Origin: Bacillota bacterium
GTDB taxonomy: Bacteria; Bacillota; Clostridia; Acetivibrionales; JAFADI01
Direction: 5' to 3'
Assembly: GCA_023424965.1 (NCBI GenBank)
Contig: JAFADI010000207.1
Coordinates: 1-61,468, forward strand
DNA length: 61,468 nt
The translations under genes and the position numbers were made by a program. Each line of letters begins with the position of its first letter. The first letter of the stretch is position 1. This document shows, in pieces, positions 53,467 to 61,400 of the stretch. A model generated the notes under the pieces. It was not told the DNA's origin and ran no database searches. It saw only the letters and a program-made list of their open reading frames with translations.

Positions 53467-55154
53467 GTTTTGTCAAGGTAATAGAATGAATGCTTACCTT
53501 TATTTTCCAATTTTACATTCTCTTCTTCTAGCTCTTTCATAAGCCGTATTACCTGATACCTGCCCAGGCCTGTCATTTGACGTACTTCGTGATTACTTAA
53601 ATTTCGTTCTTTCAATATAGAGAGTATCCGCATCTTTACTGATTCTTTGTCAAGGCGTCTATCTCTGTCATAATCTACTCCTTTTTGAAGTAAAGCGTAC
53701 ATTTCTCTTGTAAGTGAGTAGTACCTCTTTTTAACTGTGCCTCCTGATTGGATCAGTCGCAGGTTATTCTCCATATGGCTCAATACTTCTCTGATATTGT
53801 CAATGTTACGCTGACAAATCTGCCCTGCTACATATGTATCAATCTCTCTGTGTTTAAGTAGGTAATTCAGTATAATTAAGTGATCTATATCCAGGTCCAT
53901 TCCTTTACTATTAAGTACCATCATAAAATTCCTGAACTCCGGTATAATTGTTGAGGCCATAAGGCTTAACTCAACAAACTCTCCAATTTCACGGTATTGA
54001 GGAGGTTCTTTGCCTTCCTCCAATAACGATTTGTAGATCCTCGGCACTCCAAGGTTGGATTTATTGACTAGGTGAAGCCTGTCCAAAAGATCTGCGAGGT
54101 GCGGATTCCTTGCCACAGGTGGATGATGCAAAATATTCTCAGCAGTTACTCCTCCAATAAAGCTGCCAGGATTGGTAAGAACCAGTCTGTCTTTATAATG
54201 TTTAAGCATGACAGTTCCGGGTATCCTGTAATCACGATGCACAAATGCATTGAGAAGTGCTTCCCTTAGTGCAATCTTGGGATAAGTGCTGAATTCATAG
54301 TGAATAAATCCGTATTCTACAGTGGTGGCAGGATTGTCTACTGCCATGTATCTTTCCATTTCATTTAATGCTACAGGGATGGCATTATTAGCACCATCTT
54401 TCGTGGAATAATCAGTTGAGCTACGCATACGCCTGAAATCCCAACCATTATGAGGAATATACCTTTCCAGGGCTTCATTATTACCTACGATCAGAAGGCC
54501 CCCAAAAGTAAACTTATCATCTTTTATGGCTCCAATAGAACTAAGCAAATCTTCATCAGTTTTGCTTCCCAGTGCAGCAGGTGCATTTTCAGCCTTCATG
54601 ATGCCTCTGATCTTCTCCATTGCTACAGGAGAGAAAAGGGTTCTCCAAGGAGCATCAATAACTGTCATTGTGAAGTCTGATACACCACTTTGCTGCATTA
54701 TTTCCTTTCTCATAGAACCTGTAAGCGGTCTGCAATCCTTTCCAACTCTGATTGATCCGCTGCCATCAGTTTCAGTGTAGGGAGGCATCCCAGGAAATAT
54801 TCTCATGAGAAGTAACCGGCCATGCCCTTCAGGAACCGTCACCCACTCAAAGTTTGCTGTTATATGAGGTTCAGTCCTATCATATATTGTCTTTTGCAGA
54901 AGTACCGCATCAACAAAGAGTGGTACTCCTTTGACTGCATTGGTTCTATCGGTGACTTTATCTCTGATCCCGAACACAATCATACCACCACCGCCATTTG
55001 CCATACAAACAGCCATTTTGACCGCAAGATTTACAGCATCATTATTGCTCTTTTCATTCCACTCCTTGAAGTCCAATTCCTGACCCTCAAAGTCATCAGC
55101 AATATGTTTATCCAGTTGTTCAACTATATTTAAGATTTCCTGGGTTGTTTTCAT
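53463..55154 (-). CDS. Schlafen/AlbA_2-domain ATP-binding protein
   Basis: This protein of about 563 residues has an N-terminal AlbA_2 (Schlafen-like) domain ('QELDFKEWNEKSNNDAVNLAVKMAVCMANGGGGMIVFGI' region, key residues E-x-D-F-K and N-G-G-G-G). A central GHKL-type ATP-binding segment follows ('LREALLNAFVHRDYR', 'GVTAENI', 'NLGVPRIYKSL'), then winged-helix regions ('NLSNHEVRQMTGLGRYQVIRLM'). Such proteins are annotated as transcriptional regulators or accessory defence factors. The ATG at 55154 follows GAGGG; an upstream TTG at 55169 does not. Both flanks hold 49-bp repeats. Confidence 0.85.
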   Translation of the reverse strand: MKTTQEILNIVEQLDKHIADDFEGQELDFKEWNEKSNNDAVNLAVKMAVCMANGGGGMIVFGIRDKVTDRTNAVKGVPLFVDAVLLQKTIYDRTEPHITANFEWVTVPEGHGRLLLMRIFPGMPPYTETDGSGSIRVGKDCRPLTGSMRKEIMQQSGVSDFTMTVIDAPWRTLFSPVAMEKIRGIMKAENAPAALGSKTDEDLLSSIGAIKDDKFTFGGLLIVGNNEALERYIPHNGWDFRRMRSSTDYSTKDGANNAIPVALNEMERYMAVDNPATTVEYGFIHYEFSTYPKIALREALLNAFVHRDYRIPGTVMLKHYKDRLVLTNPGSFIGGVTAENILHHPPVARNPHLADLLDRLHLVNKSNLGVPRIYKSLLEEGKEPPQYREIGEFVELSLMASTIIPEFRNFMMVLNSKGMDLDIDHLIILNYLLKHREIDTYVAGQICQRNIDNIREVLSHMENNLRLIQSGGTVKKRYYSLTREMYALLQKGVDYDRDRRLDKESVKMRILSILKERNLSNHEVRQMTGLGRYQVIRLMKELEEENVKLENKGKHSFYYLDKT

Positions 55155-55214
55155 CTCATCTACCCTCAAACATTTATTTCATTTAACTACTATGTTATTA
55201 ACATCTCAGGTTTC

Positions 55215-55415
55215 TTAATGAAAGTCTCTGACATCCAAAACACATCCAATCCCCAGCAACACGTTTCTTCTCTTCTTGTTTTCAATCACTGTTAAGACAT
55301 CGTAGCAATCTTCCTTATAGCCTTTGCTCTCATCATATATAGATTTAATTTGAGCAAGAAATACTAAGCAACGCTTCAATTCACCCAGGTTTAGCGGCAA
55401 TTGTAGTCCGCTCAT
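55215..55415 (-). CDS. small hypothetical protein
   Basis: This 66-residue ORF is directly upstream of the Schlafen-like gene on the same strand, 60 bp away. The composition is protein-like, with 'LKRCLVFLAQIKSIYDESKGYKEDCYDVL' helical in pattern (key residues mixed charged and leucine). No ribosome site precedes the ATG, and an in-frame stop lies ten codons upstream, so it is a doubtful gene. Confidence 0.35.
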   Translation of the reverse strand: MSGLQLPLNLGELKRCLVFLAQIKSIYDESKGYKEDCYDVLTVIENKKRRNVLLGIGCVLDVRDFH

Positions 55416-55519
55416 ATACGGGTTTTGGGATAGTTGTAAGTATCAATGCAAATTTTATCTAAATTTAATGGGTCTCCTGTAATAATTATACATCACGAAC
55501 AGTAATATCATCAATTCTT

Positions 55520-55750
55520 TTGGCAATGAATCTATTACTTACATATTTATTGGTACTTCCAATCATTGTGTATATTATCATCCAAAAACTATTTTACATT
55601 TCAATCTCTCCAGATTTATCACTGTTGCTCAATATACTATACTTAATTTGGGGTATTGTTATATTTATTTCATATGCAGGTAATTTAAGCCCTGACGCAA
55701 GAGCCTTTATAAAAGAGATTATGAGTTCTATTGTTAAAAAGAACTCATAG
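55520..55750 (+). CDS. small membrane protein, doubtful
   Basis: This ORF of up to 76 residues (TTG at 55520 or ATG at 55526) predicts two membrane helices ('LLTYLLVLPIIVYIIIQKL' and 'LLLNILYLIWGIVIFISYAG') and a short charged tail. There is no clear ribosome site. It lies inside the repeat-bounded segment and ends 17 bp before copy 2 of the 49-bp repeat. Confidence 0.35.
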   Translation: MAMNLLLTYLLVLPIIVYIIIQKLFYISISPDLSLLLNILYLIWGIVIFISYAGNLSPDARAFIKEIMSSIVKKNS

Positions 55751-55767
55751 GAGTAAAGTTGGGGTAG

Positions 55768-55816
55768 AAATCACAAAGGGCTTCAAGTCTGAATCTTGAA
55801 GCCCTCTATTTTGGCG
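55768..55816. repeat. 49-bp terminator repeat, copy 2
   Basis: The same hairpin as copy 1 (stems 55778-55787 and 55795-55804) in the same orientation, with one base change (CCCTCTATTTT for CCCTTTATTTT). Read on the minus strand it directly follows a tRNA-3'-end-like sequence. The copies bound 2.5 kb that carry the Schlafen-like gene. Confidence 0.9.
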
Positions 55817-55975
55817 GAGAGAGAGGGATTGCCGCCTGCTTCGCATGCTGATGACATCGCCCACCTTCGCTTCCGCTCCGGTACCGGGCTCCTACACTCG
55901 CTGCGAAATGACTATTTAGGTCATTTCACTTGACGCTTGTGCTTCCCGGGTTCAACTCTCTCTAAATCAGCGTAT
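55812..55975 (-). repeat. GC-rich structured element with a tRNA-3'-end-like terminus
   Basis: On the minus strand the element ends AATCCCTCTCTCTCCGCCA (55830-55812), which matches the 3' T-arm, acceptor strand, discriminator and CCA of a Ser- or Leu-type tRNA, followed by the hairpin repeat. The other end has AGAGAGAG, able to pair with CTCTCTC, but the middle lacks D and anticodon arms; it is GC-rich with small palindromes such as GGTACC and AAATGAC/GTCATTT. It is therefore a dispersed element or tRNA fragment, not a working tRNA. Confidence 0.55.
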
Positions 55976-56019
55976 AAAGAAACAGAAGCCAGATTAAGTA
56001 CTCTGACTTCTGCTTCTTT
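55976..56019 (-). terminator. long imperfect hairpin after the STAND gene
   Basis: AAAGAAACAGAAGCCAGA and TCTGACTTCTGCTTCTTT pair over 18 positions with two mismatches and an 8-base loop. It lies about 70 bp after the stop of the large NTPase gene and may end its transcript, though the T tract on the minus strand is short. Confidence 0.5.
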
Positions 56020-56087
56020 GAAAAGTTAGGTCAAAAAAGATGTTTCGGTTTCCGTTTCGATAATGCTTTACATTATTCCTTAATGTA

Positions 56088-59000
56088 TCATAGGTTAAGA
56101 ACTTCCGATGAAATTTTTCTTTTATAAGAAGTGGACACCAAATATTCTTTTATCTGCTCCAAAAGTGTAAAGAAAGACGCGGATGTATCTGCAAATCCCC
56201 ATGCCTTTATAAATTGATCCTCTAGCAAACCAATTTTAAGCAAATATTTGCCCTCCCTACGCTCAAATCCCCTCACGGCAGGGAGTGTATCCAGCTTTTC
56301 TGTGAAATTCGCTGAAATTAATTCATCATGAAAGAATAAATCCATACACTCCAACACCGTCAACAATTCATGAGCGTGTATACATGAACCCAAGAGTTCT
56401 CTATCCTCTTTAGAAAAATCAAATTCCACCTCAAGTCCTTTAAAAAACAGGAACGGCTGTTTTTGTTCTTCTACAGTCTCTTTTTCGAATTCCTGTAGAA
56501 TAGGGCAAAGATAGTGGCGGTGAAAACTCTCCGTATCCAACTCTGCCAACAGCGGTATGGTGAGCAACATAAAGCCAAAATTATTCCATACCTCTTCATC
56601 ACGTAAGTTTTTGTATAATATGGCCTTTTCTTCCGCCTCAGTTGCCCTTATGATCTGCTGGATAAGTAGCAGATGTGCCAGAAACACTTGTTCAAAATGA
56701 ATGAAGCGTTCACTCATTTTGATAATGCCATGCTGCTGTAAACGTTCTAAAATATTAATGTAATTTTCACCTTTTGCTATTTCCGCTATCTCTTTTTCAA
56801 ACAAATCCCGCTCTAGCAAACTGTCGCTATCCCACTCAGCAATTTGCCACAGAACATCATACATTGTGCAGGGCTTGCAAGGACATTCTGCAAAAAAGAA
56901 TTCTGCCAACCTACTCAGGAAATGTTTTTCCGACAACGGCAATTCTTCTGTTGTTTGCAACATCGTTTCCAAAAGGTCAATACCACTTTTCCTCTCCAAA
57001 AAACAGGCGATGGAGCCGGGCTCCCCATTTTTAATTACTTTCAGCAGCTGCTTTTTTATAGTGGGGGAAAAAGTTCCCCTGACGACTGCTTGAATCTGCT
57101 GTTTCTCTTCCAAGCAGCTTCTGCTTTTTTCCCAAATCATCGCCCATCCCTGATCTATCACCTCGCATAGCCGGATTTTTTCTTCCCTCTCTTGGTTTTC
57201 GCGTTCCTTCCATTTCTCATTCCGGAGCGAAGCTTGCAACTCTTTATTATGTTTTTCTTGTAATGAATCCGGCATAGCAACATGATACTCTAGATTATCA
57301 TTCAACTCTTTATAGAATCTTTGAGTATAACGCACCCCTAAAAACTCAAATATAGAATCTATTTGAATTTCCAGCATAATAGCTAGCTGCTCGTACATGC
57401 CGTGGATTTCAAAATATTCAACCGTTTCCCAAATAAGTTCCTCAAGATTGGCCCGGAACCATTTTTTGTTCTGTTGCAGCAATTGGCTTGCTGCATTCGC
57501 AAATTCTTTTGCAAAATTGCACATATGGTAATAATGGGTTGCCAAAAAGCACCGCTGAAAATACTCCTCAACAATGGTCTCCTCGTTTTCAAAAACCACT
57601 CCAATTTTTTTACAGTCTCCTACCAAGGCAGGGTACACAATCATATCGGCATAGGCAAGTATTTTATCACTTTTAAGCATAGATTGATAGCGTTTGATTG
57701 TACTTTCCAGAAAACTGAATGATTCAATCTTTGGCCTCTTTTTGTGCAGCTGCAACAGAAGTGCGCATCTGTATAACTCGCTGCTTTTTGTTTCCTCTTC
57801 GCCCTCGGAGGTGTAGTTTTCATCGGCTTCAAAGGGCCAGGAAAATTCCCATTCCTTAAAGCGTTCTATAAGTAAATGAAAGGCTTTCTCATGTAGTGTG
57901 TCTGTGAGGGAAATTTTGTCGGCGTTCATCAGGAAAATCAATTGATTTATATAACAGACCCCATCCAACAATATAGGTCCATAACAACCGATATTTTCTC
58001 TCAAGTGTTTCAGCAAAAAATCCTGCGCCGCAGGTGTGCGGAAACGCACGACCTTCTCATCGCTGTCACTGTAATACGTATCCACCTCAATAATAGTTTT
58101 TTCCAACTCCGAAATACAGGCAAAATAGTTCCTTGTGTTGTCCGGGGCATGTTTCATATGTGCCAAGCAATGGTAATACGCCTTCTCCAAGTCTTTCATT
58201 CCTACAGGTTCCATCTCCCCTTGGGTTATAAAGGCAATCAAAGCAAGCAGCCTTGCCTCCGCTGTAAGCCTGTTAAAAATGTCTTCCCAAAAAGCGAAGG
58301 GGCTTCTTATATTTTCTATAAACCGCTGTACAAATTCATCCGGACTATCGTTCCAAGGATCGTTGTTCTTCAGAAACAAATCAATGATGCGGGGGTTATA
58401 GTCTGGTATTCCAATAATTATTTCTGCCTGGCGGTAAATAGGACAAACATACTTAAAGGCGAGGTTAGCGTTGTATAAATGGCTGAACAGAATTCCCGCC
58501 TTCTCCGCATCTGTATATGTATCTATATGGCAGATCAACTTATAGCGTTCTATTGTGAAACGCATAACGGAATATTTGGCAGTTGCTTGCTGGTAAATGT
58601 ATTCTCTCGTTGTAATGATGAGCACTTTGTTCTTGTCTCTTTTGATAAGTGATAGCAATTGTTCCAGATAGCTCATTTCCCGGTCATGCCTTTTTTCTGC
58701 ATAGAATACCTGGCCCCAAATATCATCTGCCACAAACACCTGTTTTCGCTCTGGCACATACAGATCCATCAGTTTTTGTACTGACGAGGTTGTCCATATA
58801 AACTCCTCAAAGTGCACTACTTCCATGTAGTACAGTGCCGCTATTCGGGCCAGCGTGGATTTCCCGGCTCCAGGCTGGCCCGAAACAATAACGCATTTTT
58901 GTTTTTCCAGCATGTCCATTGCATCATGGTAAATACGAGTGGCCACAAAAGTTTCTCGCGCCTCTTTGGCCAGAGCCAATTGCCGCCGTGATTCCTCTGC

Positions 59001-59477
59001 AACACTGTTGTTGATTACTTCACGTATTAACTCCTGAAGCACCGCACCGCCAGCTGCCCAAAGCTTGGGGTAATTGCGTACAACATTCATATACCGTGGA
59101 TGACACAGGTAATTATTCAAGTCATCGCTAGAAACCAGATCTCCTGGTTGTTTGATGTATTCTTGGAAGAACTGCATTAATTCGCTTTTTTGTCCTTCAT
59201 CTAGTGGTATCGATACCACTAAGATATATCGTTTAGGCTGCAGCTTCTCTACCTTTTTCGTTTCTTCTTTGAGCTCTTTCTTGAGTGCCTTATATTCCCC
59301 ATACCGCTTGGCTTGCAGAATAACAGCTCCTTCCTCACTACAGAAGCGGCCGTCAATTCCTCTATCTTTCCCCTCTTTGAATGATTCAAATAAAAATCCT
59401 TCTCTGATCTGAATCACATCACGGGCTAAATTTTGAAAATCCATCCCTTCCAACTGCCGGTGAAAATCATACTTCAT
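56088..59477 (-). CDS. Mrr-like nuclease and STAND NTPase fusion (candidate Avs-type defence protein)
   Basis: This protein of about 1129 residues has an N-terminal PD-(D/E)xK domain with 'GIDG' (Asp42) and 'VILQAKRY' (Gln55, Lys57), the Mrr-type restriction fold. A P-loop NTPase follows: Walker A 'VSGQPGAGKSTLAR' (about 200-207), Walker B 'VFVADDIWG' (about 247-255) and a sensor arginine in 'VLIITTREYIY', which fits nSTAND3. The last 650 residues are helical and repeat-like without a named domain, a possible ligand sensor. This layout matches antiviral STAND proteins in principle; the activity is inferred. The ATG at 59477 is preferred; a GTG at 59489 abuts the GGAG. Confidence 0.85.
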   Translation of the reverse strand: MKYDFHRQLEGMDFQNLARDVIQIREGFLFESFKEGKDRGIDGRFCSEEGAVILQAKRYGEYKALKKELKEETKKVEKLQPKRYILVVSIPLDEGQKSELMQFFQEYIKQPGDLVSSDDLNNYLCHPRYMNVVRNYPKLWAAGGAVLQELIREVINNSVAEESRRQLALAKEARETFVATRIYHDAMDMLEKQKCVIVSGQPGAGKSTLARIAALYYMEVVHFEEFIWTTSSVQKLMDLYVPERKQVFVADDIWGQVFYAEKRHDREMSYLEQLLSLIKRDKNKVLIITTREYIYQQATAKYSVMRFTIERYKLICHIDTYTDAEKAGILFSHLYNANLAFKYVCPIYRQAEIIIGIPDYNPRIIDLFLKNNDPWNDSPDEFVQRFIENIRSPFAFWEDIFNRLTAEARLLALIAFITQGEMEPVGMKDLEKAYYHCLAHMKHAPDNTRNYFACISELEKTIIEVDTYYSDSDEKVVRFRTPAAQDFLLKHLRENIGCYGPILLDGVCYINQLIFLMNADKISLTDTLHEKAFHLLIERFKEWEFSWPFEADENYTSEGEEETKSSELYRCALLLQLHKKRPKIESFSFLESTIKRYQSMLKSDKILAYADMIVYPALVGDCKKIGVVFENEETIVEEYFQRCFLATHYYHMCNFAKEFANAASQLLQQNKKWFRANLEELIWETVEYFEIHGMYEQLAIMLEIQIDSIFEFLGVRYTQRFYKELNDNLEYHVAMPDSLQEKHNKELQASLRNEKWKERENQEREEKIRLCEVIDQGWAMIWEKSRSCLEEKQQIQAVVRGTFSPTIKKQLLKVIKNGEPGSIACFLERKSGIDLLETMLQTTEELPLSEKHFLSRLAEFFFAECPCKPCTMYDVLWQIAEWDSDSLLERDLFEKEIAEIAKGENYINILERLQQHGIIKMSERFIHFEQVFLAHLLLIQQIIRATEAEEKAILYKNLRDEEVWNNFGFMLLTIPLLAELDTESFHRHYLCPILQEFEKETVEEQKQPFLFFKGLEVEFDFSKEDRELLGSCIHAHELLTVLECMDLFFHDELISANFTEKLDTLPAVRGFERREGKYLLKIGLLEDQFIKAWGFADTSASFFTLLEQIKEYLVSTSYKRKISSEVLNL

Positions 59478-59699
59478 TTTCCGTGTCACTCCGATCTGGA
59501 TCGAACTGTATTCTTATATAACCAGTTTAGCCTATTAGAACAGAATTGCAAACACCATAAGTATGTAAAGAAATGCAATATGGTATTATCCTATCATTTC
59601 ATTAATTGGTGAACAGATCGAAGGGCGGCAATTACATTTAGGGGTAGGAATACCGATAAAGCATTTGAGAAACAAGAAACAGCATAATATAGCCAAAAA

Positions 59700-59730
59700 A
59701 CAAAAAAAGCCGTATCCGGCTTCTTTTTAT
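59700..59730 (-). terminator. terminator between the recombinase-like gene and the STAND gene
   Basis: AAGCCG (59707-59712) and CGGCTT (59717-59722) form a short stem with a run of seven Ts on the minus strand and TTCTTTTT on the plus strand. It separates the recombinase-like transcript from the STAND gene, so those two are not a simple operon. The rest of 59478-59839 shows no gene. Confidence 0.75.
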
Positions 59731-59839
59731 TGGGGTAATGGTGGGAAGAAGATTTCTTAATACGCGCGCAAGTGAACTACCAAATATGGTCAAAAGCCAT
59801 GAGCGAGTCCGGACATCAGTGACATTCCTATTTGAAGTA

Positions 59840-60214
59840 TCAATGATTAAAGAACAGAGAATACGCAGAATCTATGTTATTATCAATACAAATTACTCTT
59901 ATATTATTTTTCACCAAATGCTTGATAAATTCGATACTATCCAGAAAATCATTTCCCAAATCAAAAATACTACCGGCAATGAATACGCTGAACTCATTTT
60001 TTTCAAGTCTATTTACAATTTCCTTTAGATGCGGCTTTTCCCATGCTGACACCACAAAGCCCTCGTCTATGTATACTTTTTTCTGTGCTACGCCCAAACA
60101 ATCCAAAAACGCCTTTATCTGGTTTAATTTTTGCTTCTTTATATGCTCGCTTCTAATGGGATCCATTTCGTCTATTGATATGTAACAGATGACATTCTGG
60201 CTGATCTTGTCCAT
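59840..60214 (-). CDS. stand-alone serine-recombinase-like domain lacking catalytic residues
   Basis: This protein of about 124 residues resembles the resolvase N-terminal domain along its whole length: 'VICYISIDE' (for Y-x-R-V-S), 'NQIKAFLDCLGV', 'VYIDEGFVVSAWEKPHLKEIV', 'FDLGNDFLDSIEFIKHLVKNNIRVI' in place of the L-D-R-L-G-R region. The catalytic serine is Asp15 by alignment, its companion arginine is Ser13, and both arginines of DRLGR are gone; no DNA-binding domain follows. GGAGGGA before the ATG supports expression. It may be a non-enzymatic scaffold. It lies 67 bp downstream of the 144-residue gene. Confidence 0.65.
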   Translation of the reverse strand: MDKISQNVICYISIDEMDPIRSEHIKKQKLNQIKAFLDCLGVAQKKVYIDEGFVVSAWEKPHLKEIVNRLEKNEFSVFIAGSIFDLGNDFLDSIEFIKHLVKNNIRVICIDNNIDSAYSLFFNH

Positions 60215-60281
60215 CTTTCTCCCTCCAATAATCGTTTTAATGATCAATATGATGGGGGAAGTAAAAATATACCGGCGATCT

Positions 60282-60716
60282 TTATTTCATGATTTCTTGC
60301 TTTATAGGTATGTTGTGAGTTTTTAGTATATCTATAATTTTGTATGCTTCTTCTTTGAATCCAACCGAGGTGTGAACTGCTATCCCGGATTCTTTATCAA
60401 AATAGCTATAAGAAAGTGATCTAAAGCCACCTTTGGGCCCTAAATATAACGTAACATCTTGAGCCGTTTTTAAATTTTCCACAAAAATCTCTTTTTGCCT
60501 TTCGTTTTCTTGGATTACTTCTTCATCAACGATCTCTAATGAATTCCATAATACATCCAGCATAGCGATCCCAGGAAAGCTGACTGTAATAAACCGATCA
60601 CTGCCTCTGCTCCATATCCCCTGACGTCCAACGGTAATCCCTTCTATTCCGGCAATTAATCCCTCTGCATACTTTGTTAAATCCGTGGTTAACTTTACTT
60701 TTATATTTTTCTCCAT
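60282..60716 (-). CDS. hypothetical protein
   Basis: This 144-residue protein is not recognised. It is soluble and mixed alpha/beta: a strand-rich first half ('GIEGITVGRQGIWSRGSDRFITVSF'), a central acidic helix ('EEVIQENERQKEIFVENL', key E and N) and a C-terminal helix ('EEAYKIIDILKTHNIP'). A GGGG site precedes the ATG. It heads a likely two-gene unit with the recombinase-like gene. Base composition is AT-rich like its neighbours. Confidence 0.6.
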   Translation of the reverse strand: MEKNIKVKLTTDLTKYAEGLIAGIEGITVGRQGIWSRGSDRFITVSFPGIAMLDVLWNSLEIVDEEVIQENERQKEIFVENLKTAQDVTLYLGPKGGFRSLSYSYFDKESGIAVHTSVGFKEEAYKIIDILKTHNIPIKQEIMK

Positions 60717-60971
60717 AATTTTTACCCCTAAAGCACATAATCATAATTTAATTGCCACTATAAAGATTATATTTAAATTGGATTTACCTGTAAATAAAAA
60801 ATAGCACAAAATCATAGAAAAAGTCGTTTTTGGGTCATCCTACCGCCTACCTTTTTTAACAGTTCATCGAAAAACCTTTGAAGAGATATTCGCGCAAAAT
60901 TTTCAATGCCCTTCAACCTTTACAAATTGATCCTCATGGCTAAAAGTCCCGTAAAATAGGCAAAAAATGAA

Positions 60972-60997
60972 CTGGACAATCACTTGTGACTGTCCAG
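60972..60997. other. 26-bp near-palindrome beside the transposase remnant
   Basis: CTGGACAATCACT and TGTGACTGTCCAG pair at 11 of 13 positions. It lies 40 bp before the transposase fragment and might be a leftover of the element or a separate hairpin. The rest of 60717-61036 shows no gene. Confidence 0.4.
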
Positions 60998-61036
60998 CTA
61001 TCTTGGAAGGTTAGGTGTGATTCTTCTCGTCCATGA

Positions 61037-61192
61037 AATAAAGAAGGGCTTTATCGTACCAACTATCATTCAGTAGATGAATTCAAAGAGCGAATCAAGA
61101 AATACATAGAGTTTTATAATATAGAACGTCCACATGTTACGCTGGCCTATAAAACGCCAAATACCTATGAAAACTTATTTTATGACAAATAA
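61037..61192 (+). pseudogene. IS3-family transposase, C-terminal remnant
   Basis: The plus strand codes about 51 residues that end an rve-type integrase core: 'LYRTNYHSVDEFKERIKKYI', 'EFYNIERPHVTLAYKTP' and a stop at 61190. The motif Y-N-x-E-R-P-H-x-x-L-x-Y-K-T-P is the known IS3/IS150 OrfB end with the catalytic glutamate region just before it. A TGA stop at 61034 and no upstream coding frame show that the rest is lost. Confidence 0.8.
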
Positions 61193-61343
61193 ACCCAGAA
61201 AGCAAATTAGACACTTATGTTCGAAAGTTGATTTTTTTACTTTTTGTTCATTCAACTTCAAGGTTTTGTATTATGGACACAAAACTAATCTCAAAAAATC
61301 AGAAACGCCCAAACCCACGTGAACAAAGAAATTGAGCATAAAA

Positions 61344-61400
61344 AACGACGGCTGATATTTGGACATTCCAGAAAAAATGTTCAAATTATCAACCGTCGTT
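61344..61400. repeat. 25-bp imperfect inverted repeat
   Basis: AACGACGGCTGATATTTGGACATT (key start AACGACGG, end ACATT; 61344-61367) pairs with 61376-61400 (start AATGTTCAAAT, end CCGTCGTT) with few mismatches and an 8-base loop. It may be a transposon-end pair or a MITE-like unit. Positions 61193-61343 and 61401-61468 show nothing else. Confidence 0.55.

Noticed and set aside
55812..55975. Functional tRNA gene on the minus strand
   Set aside because: Only the 3' strand looks right; D arm, anticodon arm and T-loop TTCRA are missing.
59738..60028. Plus-strand ORF of 96 residues after the STAND gene
   Set aside because: It overlaps the recombinase-like gene in antisense, which has the better ribosome site and family pattern.
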